A stretch of 64,000 nucleotides of DNA. Source: Valencia hispanica. Its lineage: Eukaryota > Chordata > Actinopteri > Cyprinodontiformes > Valenciidae. The notes below the pieces were generated by a model. That model did not search any database. It saw nothing but the letters and a program-made list of their open reading frames with translations, and had not been told where the DNA came from. Where the stretch lies: assembly GCA_963556495.2 (NCBI GenBank), contig OY747704.1, forward strand, positions 2,207,001 through 2,271,000, read 5' to 3'. Position 1 is the first letter of the stretch. Each line of letters opens with the position of its first letter. Both the position numbers and the translations under genes were made by a program. This document shows positions 21,591 through 33,595 of this stretch, in pieces.

Positions 21591-21800
21591 TATGCAACAA
21601 CCGATCAGTATCAACAGTGTCTTCAGTCAGAGGCCTCTTAAGAACTACAGTAATACAGTCCTCTACAGGAGATCCTGCCTTCATACATCAGCACCATCTA
21701 CAACAGCTCTTTCAAGAAACTTAGATATGAGTTACAACAATTTCCCTTTGGGATTATTTTTTATTGAATTAATTTGAACTGAACTGAATTAAATTGTGTG
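21591..21800 (+). repeat. Possible LINE 3'-end fragment (Rex1-like tail)
   Basis: The segment ending CAATTTCCCTTTGGGATTAT followed by an ATTGAATT-type run resembles the plus-strand 3' terminus of Rex1-like LINEs. No ORF is attached. Confidence 0.4.
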
Positions 21801-24800
21801 TCTTATGTGATGCTGAAGCAGCTTCCCTCTTGCAGTGTTAGCTTTAGCTCAGCGATCCATCCACCACAACTTCAGGTTTAGCAGAAAGCAGGAAAAGGTG
21901 AAAAGGGGAATTAAAAGAGAGCTAGCAGGATAAAGCAGTGATGTCTCCTAACCTCACCAGCTAAAGCCTGTTATCCAGTAAAGTTGTGTACAATTTCTAC
22001 ATTCATTCTCATTATAATTTACAATAAAGGACATTAATCATTCTCAACCCCTTACTGTTAGACTAATAGTCATGAAGGACAGCATTTAGGGGCATGGTGT
22101 AAATGCCACCACTGTTCTGGGTTGCTAGGCGTCGGCTGCTCAGGCAGCTCAAACTCCAAGGTTTTGTGGCTCATAAACCCTCTCATCTGTACAGGAAACA
22201 GTATTAACCTACTCCTAATCACTACCGGTCTGTCTGGTTGTGGTTCTCCTCATTGGTGTCTTTTTAGCAGAAAGCAATGATACTGCCATGTGTAAAACTG
22301 AGCCTTCTTTCTACACAGAACATTTAATAGAAGTGGTGAGATGAGGCTTTTAAGTCTAGTTCTTTTTTCTTATTTTCAGAAACATAATCTTAATATTGAA
22401 GTGCCTGTTAATGTTGATTTTCATTTACACATACATCATCTGCCCCCTTTTTGATACAACAAAATGATGACTTTTTTTGGTGTGGGCAATGCAAAATAAC
22501 TGAATTTCATCATCCAAAAACATTCACTTACCAGTGGGGAGAAAGAGGAAACAGTGTCAGCTCGTGACATGTAGATAATAACGATTGTCAGGCAGCCTAT
22601 CAGTGTTTTTCATAACCTTTCACCTCTGCTTAGTAACCACGGCGATGGAGAGAAACCGCGAGGCCAGTAATGTTGCTCTACCTCAAGCTATGCGGCCCAT
22701 TTGATTCATGGAGTGTGTGCGTGTGTGTGTGCGTGTGTGTGTGCATGTGTGTGTGTGTGTAAGGGTATTTTCTGTAGTAGTAAACAGTCCATTTGAACCT
22801 TGAAAAAGTTGCTGCATGTCCTCCTAAATGTTTTATGTATCCTTAAAAATAAATTCCCATTCCTTTCAGAGGGTCATCCACTGAATAAGAAGCTCAGAGA
22901 TGTTTACAGAAACTATTTAATTTGGGTGAAAGCAGTGAAAGCGAATATTTCAGCTCTATTGGTGCTTGTCCTTGCCGTAATGTGACAGTACTTTCTGTGT
23001 AAAAGCAGTCTCAATTCAAACAGTTTCTTTCAGAAGATCTCCTATTTATAAAACAGGCTTTACTCCAAGTAATTAAATAGGTAAAATAGTACTCTTACCT
23101 TGTAACTTGGTAAAACAAGTTCAGAACATCATAAAAAAATGGTAGAAGCTTCTGAAAGTAATAAATAGCATGTGTTGCTTCTGTTTAACTATATTTGAAG
23201 GAGAGGATATCTTCAATAATAAAGGCTTGTTTTTTACCAAAATTTTTTGCCTATAAATCAAAAATAACATGTTTTCAAATGTATTCAAATATGTACAGTA
23301 GCTCATTATATGTGTACTGCTATTTTGTATTTTAGTCAGAGAAATGGGTCAAAAAGAGTAAGAGAAAAGAAAGCGAGCCCAAGGTAGATAAGAACAAAGC
23401 TGAATGTTACTTAAGGGCGATTAGACAACTTTAGGAGCATCAAACTTGGGCAGTAAAGTAGGACACAATGGTCACCTAAAGATATGTCAAAGCCAACTCT
23501 CCAACTCAGACATAAGCTCAAACACCTCTACATATATAATCACAAAATGGTTTTGTAGAAAAACCAGCAATGTAGGAGAGGTTGGGAAAATTGTGGTCCA
23601 AGAGTAGTAATTTGGAAACTAACTTTTTAGTAAAAAGTTGCCAGTGAGATTTTTGTCAAGTAAAATATTCAGACTTTTAAATTAAAACAGTGGATTTACT
23701 TTTGACATGGAATGACATATTCATAAACCATATTTCTGTTTTCTCAGAGAACCCACATGTTTAGCCTGTTTGTGTGGCATCCTATTTTCCTCCCAACTCT
23801 AAGGAACCCACAATCTAGTTTTAAATAACAACAAGACAACACAAACATATGGCAGGTTATAAACGAGTCATTAACACATTTCTCATCATAACATCAGAAC
23901 TAAAAATGAAATGAATTAATTCGGTGTGTGATCTGCTTCATTAGTGGATTCACACATTTTACAATCTGAAGACTTGATGGCAGATTCGTTTGCATGTCTA
24001 GAGCAGGCTGCGTTTGTCTGATGGAAGATGCACAGTTTTTCTTGTTGGCATGGTGCATCAGAGGGAGATAACAGGGAAAACAGGAAAAAAAGTTTATCCT
24101 GCCAACAGAGCATACTGCTGATTGGATTGCAGAACTCCCAGACAGGCAAAAGTAGTTGGTGTTTTTCCAAAATAGCTCTCGGCAAAGCACACATCGTCAT
24201 TTGCATATAAGGATGCTTCTGCAGAAGCATGTTGGTTTCTACATCTTTGTAAACACAACTGTGTTGGCCTAAGGACATGTATGACTGCTTAGACTGCAGG
24301 AGGGGAACTTTTCACTGCCCTCCAGTCACACTAATACAGGAGTCCAAAACATGTTACATCTGCAGGTTCAATAGTCTTTAGGAGCTATTTAAGTCTCTGA
24401 CTCATTTTATGTTTGATCATCTCCATCAGCAGTCTTGGTAAGTGTCGCTGTATATTGATACTCTTATTTTTTCATGTTAACCACTGATCCCAGTGAAATT
24501 ACCAGGTGTCAAAGCTCTCATTTGAGCAGTCATGTAAAAAAACTTGCCTCATAAGTGAGCACTGAAAAAATATGCATACTTTCTAAAAGGTAATGGTAAA
24601 TTAATGTGTTGATCTTCATGTCACTCTGAAAAGCTTGTTTAATCTCTGCCATTTCTATGTCCTCCTGATAAATGTTTGATTTTCTGGGGACAAGGAAGAA
24701 ACAGTGTACAAAAAGAAGATTCCTCCAGCGACTAATAGAAAGGCAGGTAAATAAAAATGCAATTAGAAAACTAAGGTGAGGAGGGAACTGTGAAAACAGT

Positions 24801-25110
24801 CTGAAACTGCCCTGAGGGACAGGATCTATGTGGATGTAGGTAATAGCACTGGCTAAAGACAAGTTTCAAAAATCAACTGGAATGCTCCTTGAAGTGTTAT
24901 TGGCAAAAAACTGAATCCGATTTGAAGCAAGTACCTGCAGAACTAATTATGTTTCAAAAACCCCAGCTGATCTGTTCAAATATTCCGTACCAAAGGCTAA
25001 TGGTAGCAGCTAGGATACTAAGACAAAAATAGACTTCCTTCGATCTTAAAAGCACTCCAAACTAGGACTACTATGAACCCTAAGTATAAATAACAGAAGC
25101 TAACACCAAG
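21801..25110. other. Unassigned DNA without recognisable genes
   Basis: I see no LINE, LTR or transposase signature and no credible exon. Short ORFs (for example 23916-24278 minus and 24530-24862 minus) lack motifs. The only distinct feature is the TG-repeat at 22712-22760. This is the longest repeat-poor stretch and might be host intron or intergenic DNA. Confidence 0.5.
22712..22760. repeat. (TG)n microsatellite
   Basis: Alternating GT with interspersed GC and CAT changes, about 49 bp. Purine-pyrimidine alternation could adopt Z-DNA; polymorphism is likely. Confidence 0.9.
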
Positions 25111-25119
25111 AGATAAACT

Positions 25120-25612
25120 AAAATTAAAGCTGCAAGCAGCCTCGAATGGCCCTCGCAGCTTAGCGCCGCTCTGATCTGTGTTGTGACCGCGGGACTCACG
25201 CTCCACCTCCTCAATGCAACCTCAACGCTTGCACTGAGCCTGCTGAACAAATCTGCATGAAAAAGTGTTGAAAAGGCAAAAAAGTGTAGCTTTCAAACAA
25301 AATAGCCAACTTCCTGTGGGGTATGGACACTGGCTTCAAAATAGTTTAAAAGGTCTTCATAAACTATAAAAACTCACTAAATTTCACAATCTGCTTATTC
25401 CTGATTATTTCAATGCTCCTAGGGGGTGCTGCGGAGGAAATAGGCCACGCCCACCAAATATTTTAATACATATCTGTTAGGGATTGGATTAATATCCATG
25501 ATGTTAAATTTGGTGCAGATAAGACAATGCACGTGGAAAGAATTTGATGACAGCTAGATGTTGATAAGGTAAAAGGAGTCAAATATGGAGCTTTCAAAGA
25601 AAAACATGGCAC
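25120..25612. repeat. Degraded interspersed repeat
   Basis: The sequence begins AAATTAAAGCTGCAAGCAGC and contains GGGGGTGCTGCGGAGG and GGCCACGCCCACC. I recognise this phrasing from a widespread fish repeat, but I cannot name the family. No coding sequence. Confidence 0.45.
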
Positions 25613-26570
25613 TTCCTGTTCCCAACCAGGGGGGGCTTAGGGGACCTCGGAAGGACGGCAAGAGTCCAAAACAAAAACAACCCAACCAGGGTGGGTGGAG
25701 GGGCCCCGGAAGGAGGGCAAAGAGTCCAAAACAAAACATAATTGTCCTGAGGCCCGCGATGAAGGGGCGGGTTATGAGGAGGCCGACGAGGAGGCCGGCT
25801 GCGGAGCAGAACCTTGTGTCTTGGAGGCAGGTGGCGGAAAACCTTGTGGCTTGGAGGCAGGCGGCAGAGAACCTTGTGGTGGCTAGGAAGCCGACTGGTG
25901 GTGAGGCTGCAGAGCTGAACCTTGTAGCGAGGCAATTGCCCGCAGAGCTGAACCTTGTGGCTTGAAGGCTGGCGACGAGACATTCCCGAACTGATGGAGG
26001 AGCAGGGTAAACTCCACAGTAACCAAACTAAAACAACAAAAAATCCCAGGAAGGAGGGGAGGTGTGGATAGAGACTGGCTGGGAGCCAGGAACGGAGATT
26101 GGCCGCGCCGGCTATGAGCAGGAAGTGGACCCCGGAGCTGCTGGGGTTTGTCGCCGCAGTCTCCCTCAGGCTCAGGTTGCAGGTCCAGCGTCCTTCCTTG
26201 TTCCCCTGGCCGCCATACCCGCAACCCGGGCAGCTGGAGCAGAGCCAGGATCTCTGAAGGCCGCTGGGACAGCCTCTTGGTGGACCGGGAAGAGATTGAT
26301 CGGGCCTTCCTGGAGCGGTGTAGGAGCGGCCCGATGGCAGCGGCGGGAGGACCTCGAGCTGGGGCGTGGATCAGCCTCGTTCCTCCTCGGCCCAAATCCA
26401 GGAGGACTGATCATCAACCGGGTCCCTGCAAAAGATGAGTCCACCGTGGCCTGGCTTCTGCTCCACTCCCATAGAGCGAGTCATTTCTCTTCCTTTGATA
26501 CTCTGCTGGGTCCTTTTGGTCAGGTCCTTCTGTCATGTTTTGTGGGGAGGACCCAGGCACAGAAAGGCGT
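25613..26570 (-). mobile_element. Repeat-rich non-autonomous LTR-type fragment, minus strand
   Basis: On the minus strand an LTR-like end (CCACAAAACATGACA at 26533-26547) is followed by an ATG at 26444 (MDSSFAGTRLMISPPGF) and a GC-rich region with Arg/Pro-rich frames. It ends near 25613 with Pro-rich motifs (APPPTLVGLF, SPKPPLVG) resembling the 3' end of the ORF at 12339-13982 (PPPTLARVPFF). A 30-39-bp repeat around GAACCTTGTGGCTTGGAGG lies at 25800-25960. It looks like a cousin of the 11953-14293 element, truncated on both sides. Confidence 0.5.
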
Positions 26571-26633
26571 TTAAAGTGTAGATCCAAACAATTAAGCAAC
26601 CTAACATTACCATAGTAACAAAACTACGCCTGT

Positions 26634-26790
26634 CATGGATTAAAATCCTGCAGTGCCCAAGGTCTCCCTGCTCAAGCCAACACATGTCCAGGCCCGTCTG
26701 AAGTTTACCAATGACCATCTGGATGATCTAGAGGAGCCATGGGAGAAGGTCAAGAGGTCAGATGTGACCAAAGATTGAGATTGAGACAAC
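26634..26790 (+). pseudogene. Tc1-like transposase scrap
   Basis: The plus strand encodes THVQARLKFTNDHLDD followed by EEPWEKV, the segment just before the first catalytic Asp-Glu of Tc1 transposases. The next part is disrupted, so only about 50 residues remain. Confidence 0.7.
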
Positions 26791-26974
26791 CATTAAATGA
26801 TTATTGATTATAATCTGTAGGTTTGCATTCAATGATCAACATGATTTCTTGAAGCAGGAAAACAATCCAAAAGTGTTTTCTTAGAGAAAATATTACCTTA
26901 AGTGATTGAAGTTAGAGTTTGTTTTCATTTATGTTTCAGTTTTTAAATATTTCTTGATTTTTATCTTTTACATA

Positions 26975-28380
26975 GATCCGGGCATTCATTTATCAACCGT
27001 ACTTATGCACAGATCTGTGCATATTTCATGCATAGGAACAATTCTGTGGTATTTATCAATTTGTACTTGTGCGAAGAAATGTTCCTACTTCTAATCATGC
27101 GTATGCACAGCATCTAGTGGTAGAACATGGAACTGCAATACTGAAGGTCTCAGTCATGTTCCTCATCCACAAATTATTTCTGACCCAATTTGTAAGTATG
27201 TGTGTTAATAAACAGCTTTGCTCCCTAATTGGTGTTCGAAGTTTTAAAAGACACCTTTGACCTAGAAGTATTTGAGATCAAAGGATGGCTGATCTTGCAT
27301 TATTGGAGGATTTGGCAGAGCATGCACCCCAGAGGGAGCACGTCTTCCGTGAACGCACAAATTTGCCGGGTGAGAGCACCGAGTGGCTCCTGAGCAGATT
27401 CCTTCTGGATCTATGCCGGGATTTGGGACCCTTTTTGGAGCGACAGATAAAGCACACAAATCCGCCTCCAGTCCATATTCAATTATTGTCAACCTTAGGA
27501 TTTGTCGCCACCGGAACCTTCCAACGTGAGATTGCAGACAGATCGGGCATCTCGCAGCCATCACTGAGCCGCATTATGCCATCCGTATTGGATGCCATCA
27601 TTTCCCTGAGCCCACAGTACTTCCAGTTCCCATGGACAAATCCACAACAAGCAGCAACCAAACAAGGATTTTATGCAATTGCAGGATTTTTCAAATAAAA
27701 TAGGACCAATAGATTGCACACAAATTGCAATCAAGATGCCAACAGTAGACAAATTTAATTACGTCCATTGAAAAGGATTTTATTCCATCAACGCACAAAC
27801 AATTGCTGATGCCCAATTACGCATTTTAAATGTTGTTGCTCAGTGGCCCGGAGGAGCCCACGATTTATTTATTGTGCGGAACAGCTCAATTGGAATACGC
27901 CTCGAGAGAGGTGACATTGAAGATGGATGGCTTATTGGTGAGTGTGACAGTTTTTATGGATTGTATTGCTTGCGTCATTATATCCCACTGTCATTGTAAC
28001 CTTTTGTTTTAGGTGATCAAGGTTATGCGTTGAAGCCATGGCTCATGACCCCGCTGGCCAACCCAGCAACCGCTCAGGAGTGCAGTTATAACAGGGCTCA
28101 TGCACAGACGTGATTCACAGTGGAGCGCACAATAGGTCTCCTGAAAAATTGCTGGCTGTGTCTGTCAGGCACGAGAGGTATTTTGCAGTATCGACCCAAA
28201 AAGGTCGCATCATCTTGGCCTGTGGTGTGCTCCACAACTTGGCCATCACATATGGCATCGATCTGCAGGATCCCTAAATGCCAGACCCCCCATGGTCAAC
28301 GTAGTGCCTCCCCCACCACACAATGCTGCTGCCATTCATGCAAGGGTGAGGGTCATTCAGAGATTTTAGTTAATTAAACA
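26975..28380 (+). mobile_element. Harbinger/PIF DNA transposon, decayed
   Basis: The left side at about 26975 has GCATTCATTTATCAACCGTAC, possibly the terminal region. It contains a HARBI1-like transposase with one intron (27285-28370). The right end is not clear and is cut by the tail of the L2-like LINE at 28424. The partner Myb/SANT protein of Harbinger elements is not seen. Confidence 0.65.
27285..28370 (+). pseudogene. Harbinger (HARBI1-like) transposase pseudogene with intron
   Basis: The 137-residue N-terminal ORF (27285-27698) has the helix-turn-helix region LSTLGFVATGTFQREIADR followed by SGISQPSLSRIMPSV. After a frameshift near 27697 the DDE_Tnp_4 part continues: IDCTQIAIK (first Asp), WPGGAHDLFI (second Asp), DGWLIGDQGYALKPWLMTP and VERTIGLLKNCW (third acidic residue). 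A GT-AG intron of 75 bp (27938-28012) joins DGWLI to GDQGY in phase. Two nonsense codons (27769 and 28111) are TGA where CGA would be expected, consistent with CpG decay. The original enzyme would cut and paste at a 3-bp target. Confidence 0.8.
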
Positions 28381-28821
28381 GCACATTAATTGATCACAAA
28401 AAGGCATAATTTCGAATTGTAACTAGGCAAGGCAAGGCAAGTTTATTTGTATAGCACAATTCATGTTACAAGACAATACAAAGTGCTTTACATAAAACAT
28501 CAAAAGCATTACAGCAGGGTGCAGAAAAAGCAAAAGTACAGGAATAAAAACAATGAATTAAAATGAGAAAAAAACAAATCTTAAATGAATCTTTAAAAAA
28601 AGCCGTGCAGATTTAAAACTTAGAATAAAAATCGAATCAAAAGCAGCTGAGAACAGGTGGGTCTTTAACCTGGATTTAAATAAACTGAGTGTTTCAGCTG
28701 ATCTGAGGCTTTCTGGGAGTTTGTTCCAGACATGTGGAGCATAGAAGCTGAATGCAGCTTCTCCATGTCTGGTTCTGACTCTGGGAACTGATAAAAGAGC
28801 GGATCCAGATTACCTGAGGGG

Positions 28822-30200
28822 TCAAGTAGGTTCATACTGGGTCAGGAGATCACCGATGCATTTTGGTCCTAAACCATTCTGAGCTTTATAGACCAGCAGC
28901 AGAACTTTGAAGTCTATCCTCTGACAGACAGGCAGCCAGTGTAAAGACCTCAGAGCTGGACTGATGTGGTCCACTTTTTTAGTTTTAGTGAGAACTCGAG
29001 CAGCAGAGTTCTGGATGAGCTGCTGTTTCCTAGTTGATTTTTTAGGTAGACCTGTAAAGACGCTGTTACAATAAGCAAGCCGACTAAAGATGAATGCATG
29101 GACTAGTTTTTCCAGGTCCTTCTGAGACATCAGATCTTTTATCCTTGAGATATTCTTAAGGTGATAGTAGGTGATAAGAGCCTGTACAGGCCCTTGGTCT
29201 TCTGGTGACATTCTAATATATTTCTGTGTGTCATCTGCGCAGCTATGGTAACTTATATTGTTGTTATTTATTACCTGTGCCAGTGGGAGCATATAGATGT
29301 TAAACAGAAGAGGTCCCAGGATGGAACCCTGGGGAACCCCACATGTAATTCCCGTCTGCTCAGATGTAATGTTACTTATTGACACAAAGTACTTCCTGTT
29401 CTCTAAGTACGTTTTGAACCAGTTTAGTAGTTCAGTACTCAGTTCTCCAGTCGTTTGAGTAAAATAATGTGGTCAATTGTATCAAATGCAGCACTGAGAT
29501 CCAGCAAAACTAACACTGACATTTTTCCACTGTCAGTATTCAAACAGATGTCATTGATGACTTTGGTCAGAGCAATCTCAGTGCTGTGGTGCTGTCTAAA
29601 ACCTGACTGAAAGACATCATAGCAGTTGCTTTGTCTTAAGAAGTCATTTAGCTGATGAAAAGCAGCCTTTTCAATTATCTTACTTAAAAATGGAAGATTG
29701 GAGATGGGCCTGTAGTTGTTCAATGGTGTCTTGTCCAGATTGTCTCTTTTCAGCAGGGGTTTAATTACAGCTGTTTTCAGGGGCTCTGGGAAAACACCCG
29801 ACATTAAAGATGAGTTCACAATCTGTAACAGATCTGACTCCAAGATCTTTGAGACCTTTTTGAAAAAGCCTGTGGGCAGAATGTCTAAGAAGCAAGAGGA
29901 GTTCAGTTGACGTAAGATGTCCTCCAGATCTTTGCTGTTTATGAGATACAACTGTTTCATGGTGTTTAAACTGATTTTCTGTGGACACTGTACATAACCT
30001 GAACCTGCCATTAATAAACCAACCGCTTGTCTAATATTTTGGATTTTGTCTGTGAAGAATTTGGCGAAGTCATTGCAGGCCTTGGTGGAATAGAGTTCAG
30101 GTGCTACTGACACAGGAGAGTTTGTTAGCCTGTCGACAACAGCAAATAATGTGCGAGCACTATGACTATTTCTGGTGATGATGTCAGAAAAATATGACAT
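28822..30200 (-). pseudogene. L2-like reverse transcriptase, broken
   Basis: The upstream part (30200-29439) has [24 protein letters not shown] and [13 protein letters not shown]. The downstream part (29385-28822) has CGVPQGSILGP, the catalytic box as CADD where YADD is usual, and the C-terminal HISPALRSLHWLPV segment. Between ADDTQKYI and LKNISRIKD about 90 residues seen in other L2 copies are missing. A frameshift lies near 29440-29385. Confidence 0.8.
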
Positions 30201-30263
30201 CCTTGCATTCCTCAGTTGTAAGTTATAAGAGTGAAGTTTCTCTTTATAGATGTCATAATGAAC

Positions 30264-31187
30264 CTAAAGTTTTGTTTTTCTCCATCTGCGCTCGGCTTTC
30301 CGACACTCCCTTTTTTCATTTCTCACCAGTGTGGAATTTCTGCAGGGAGACTTTTTCCTTCCAGAGATAACCTTCACCTTAGTGGGAGCAATAGTATCCA
30401 TAACATTTAATATTTTAGCATTAAAGCTGTTGACAAGTTCATTGACTGAACCCCCTGACAGGGCAGGTGTTAGAGAGAAGACCTGGTTAAAGATGTCACT
30501 AATGTTTTCAGTTATACATCGTTTTGTGATCATCTCCGTTAAAACATTTATGTGAATCGAAATTGTACTCTCAAAGAAAACACAACAATGGTCAGACAAG
30601 CCCACATCCCGCACATTAATCTTGGAAATGCCCAGACCCTTCGAGATCAGTAAGTCCAAAACATGACCCTTATTATGTGTGGGCTCTGTTATATGCTGAG
30701 TCAGCCCAAAGTTGTCCAGTGTTACTCAGGTCTTTAGACCCTTTGTTCTGGGGATTGTCAACATGGATGTTAAAATCACCAATAATAATTATACAGTCAA
30801 AATCAACACAGATTATAGACAGCAGTTCACCAAAATCATCATTAAAGTCAGCACAGTAATTTGGAGGCCGATAAATGTTTAGAAATATGCTCTAGATGAG
30901 GCCTTCAGCTGTACAGCAACATATTCAAAAGAAGGAACACTTCCAAGAGATAACTGCTTGTACTGGAATGATTCATTAAATAAAACAGCAACTCATCCAC
31001 CTCTCCTGTTCTGTCTAGCCTGGTTGACAAAACTAAAGTTGGGAGGGGTTGATTCGATAAGAGAAACACTGCTATTCTTATCTAACCAAGTCTCAGTTAA
31101 AAACATAAAATCAAGGCTGTGCTCAGTGATAAGATCATTGATTAAAAATGTCTTCCCTACTATAGACCTGACATTTAACGAGGCCAT
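30264..31187 (-). pseudogene. L2-like AP endonuclease, broken
   Basis: The 31187 ORF begins MASLNVRSIVGK and has FLTETWLDK, the Asn and Glu of the endonuclease active site. After frame changes the C-terminal end at 30659 onward has VGLSDHCCVFF, the SDH active-site block, leading to the linker rich in Arg/Lys before RT. It nicks target DNA in active relatives. Confidence 0.75.
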
Positions 31188-31445
31188 CTTAACAGGTTTA
31201 AGAGTATTATTGTGCCCCTTGTGTTTTGGGGCGGGCTGTGTACAGCGTATGTTTACTTTACTTAAAAACCTTTTAGAATGCAGTGGTCTGTGTTTTTACA
31301 TAACTACATTCCTTCTGTTACTTATAAGTACAGAAATGATCGAACCTTCTAATGAACAGGGTCCCAGCTTGTCCTGGGAAAAGTTCTGACTGCTGACATC
31401 CACGCAGCCTGGACCCTTAACACATCATACATCAGACTGTGGAGA

Positions 31446-32490
31446 TTATACATGCTTATGTGGTGGGGTAGGAGGGGACCTGGCTTGTTGCCCTACCTTT
31501 GATCGTCCTGGTGTGGGGTTTATGGGTAAAGAAAACAGATTCGTCTGGGGGGTAGATCTGAGCCCAATGTTGACCCGCTCCATCATCTGCTCAGTGAATT
31601 TCAGATGGGGGGAGTTGGGGGAGGAGGGCGGTAGGGAAGACGGTGGGCTGTCAGGGGTTTGCGGGGGCGATGGAGGTCCGCTGTCCTGTTCTTTAGGGCT
31701 GTTTAGGGCTTTTGGGGCAAATAAAGATCCTTCTTCCTGCTTCTGTTCGAAGCTTCCCATGAGTGAGGGCAGAATAAGTTCCTCCCCTCTGCACTCAGCT
31801 TTGTTTGGTCTTCCTTTTGAGATAAGTCTTTGTGTATCTCCTTTTTGGCTCCAAGCACAGAGGGATGACGCAGGAAGTAGAAAATATTGGAGGTAAACAG
31901 CATTACACCTGACCTGTTCAAACTAAATCCATTTGCCTTAAAAAGATGTCTACGCTCCCAAAAAATCTGAAAATTGTTAATAAATTGCAGTTTGTTGTTA
32001 GCACATGCAGATAAAATCCACTTATTTAATGGCAAAAGACGGCTAAATCTTTCTTCTCCTCCTCTGATGGGTGGTAAAGGTCCACTGATGAATACTGCTG
32101 CATCCAACGAGCTCACGGTGTTCAATAATCCAGCGAAATCCCGTTTTAGAACCTTTGATTGTTGCTTGGAAGCATCATTCGACCCTGTGTGGAGAACGAT
32201 GTTTTTCACTGTTGGATATTTAGTCACAGTTTTCAGAATCTATAACTAGGTTATTTATTCATTATATGTGAAGCACAAGCAGCAACTTGTTTGAGATAGT
32301 TGTTGATCTCGGCAAACAATTTGTTCATTATTATTAACTGCTCCTTCACTTCCTCAAGAGCCTTTATTGTATCCTCTTGATTTTTCAGGACCGCTTCAGT
32401 CAGAACATTTGGCTCCCTACGCACTGATGGCTCCTGCATCAGCTGCTCAACCCGTGGCTGCTCCTCTGGTGTATCAACGGGATGTGGCAC
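31446..32490 (-). pseudogene. L2-like ORF1 (coiled coil, esterase-like, Pro-rich tail)
   Basis: The first part (32490-32251) has a coiled-coil stretch LKNQEDTIKALEEVKEQL. The esterase-like part (32227-31703) has HTGSNDASK, the G-x-ND block, and ends with KANGFSLNRSG where copies with an intact D-x-x-H block would have Asp and His, so the catalytic dyad is lost. The next ORF (31760-31446) is Pro/Ser-rich. Two frame breaks separate the three pieces. Confidence 0.7.
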
Positions 32491-32500
32491 AGCTACTGTT

Positions 32501-33094
32501 TTGAAACAAAGTGTATAGGCCTATTATTTACTTGTTACATCAAGCGCCTCATTTTTTCCTGTCTTCAAAAGAAAAAGCGCACCAATTTTCCTTTTTTTGA
32601 TCAAATAAATAGAGCCTCCTTGTTCTATATGGTTAAGAAGGATGTGTTTCACTTTAAAATAAATAAACTTAATGAGTTACAACAATATATAAAATTGATA
32701 TAATACGGTATTATTCGGTCAAATTGCTTGTAGCTGCCCACTTGGAATTACCACTCAAGACGCAGAGAGCTTTGACTGATGCAACTTTATTTTATTTTCT
32801 ACCACTGACAATATGACACCGTGAAAACTATAAAGATGCACAAAAAGAAATGCAAGTGTTAAGAAGACAGGACTGTTTATATACTATACAGCATTCTAGT
32901 TTGAGTGCAGTTCCCGGGCCGACCACTAGGAGCGCGGCCGTTTTGTGGGCAGGCAAGTTTTGTTTTAGTTAGTTGGCCCTGGGCATCCGAGATAGTTACA
33001 TGTTCCCTTATTCTCTTTTCTTTTTAGAGTGTGCATCCATGAGACAGGTGCATGTTTTGTTGACCAATGTCTATGAAGTCAAAGTGAATTTTCA
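32501..33094. other. Unassigned, partly LINE 5' flank
   Basis: Contains an AT-rich stretch and a (G+C)-rich CGGGCCGACC piece near 32915, but no ORF with recognisable domain and no terminal repeats. Part may be 5' UTR of the minus-strand LINE. Confidence 0.4.
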
Positions 33095-33595
33095 ATTCAA
33101 TTCAGTTTATTTATATAGTGCCAATTCACAACAGATGTCATCTCAAGGCACTTAACAAGAAGTCAATTCAATACATTTATACAAACATTCCAATCAGTTA
33201 AAAAGTTTCCTATTTAAGAAATCCCAGCAGATTGCGTCAGTCATTGGCGTGAGGTTGGGCAGACTTTCCAACCACAGCAATCTTTCAGCAATCCCTCATA
33301 CTGAGCAAGCATGTAGCGATGGTGGAGAGGAAAAACTCCCCTTTAACAGGAAGAAACCTCCAACAGAACCAGGCTCAGTAGGAGCGGCCATCTGCCACGA
33401 CCGTCTGGGGGTTTGAGAAGACAGAGCAGAAACACAGAAGGAACAGAAGATCTGATATAAGATAACTTTCTATGTTACAGAAAGTAAGAAGTTGATAACA
33501 GGACACAGTGGATGTTCAGTTACTGGGAGCATCATCCCAGTCGATGCCCCCCGTCCAACAGGACATTGCAGCCAAGCAGGATACCAGACCAGGTA

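Larger units (their letters stand above)
28424..32500 (-). mobile_element. L2-clade LINE, second subfamily, minus strand
   Basis: The 3' tail at 28424-28500 has GGCAAGGCAAG then TTTATTTGTATAGCAC. Going up the minus strand come RT (to 30200), endonuclease (30264-31187), a Pro-rich linker (31446-31760), an esterase-like ORF1 (31703-32227) and a coiled-coil start (32251-32490). The domain order is complete, so it is close to full length, but frameshifts and an RT deletion disable it. It differs clearly from the L2 copies at 15223, 33095, 38985 and 62132. Confidence 0.82.

Noticed and set aside
23900..24278. Cys-rich minus-strand ORFs
   Set aside because: Cysteines are irregular and no domain, start context or splice sites support a gene.
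25585..26574. Plus-strand ORFs with LVAWRQAAEN-type repeats
   Set aside because: The LTR-like end and the ATG order fit the minus strand; the plus ORFs reflect the repeat composition.
31513..31896. Gly-rich plus-strand ORF
   Set aside because: Antisense of the Pro-rich tail of the LINE ORF1 on the minus strand.
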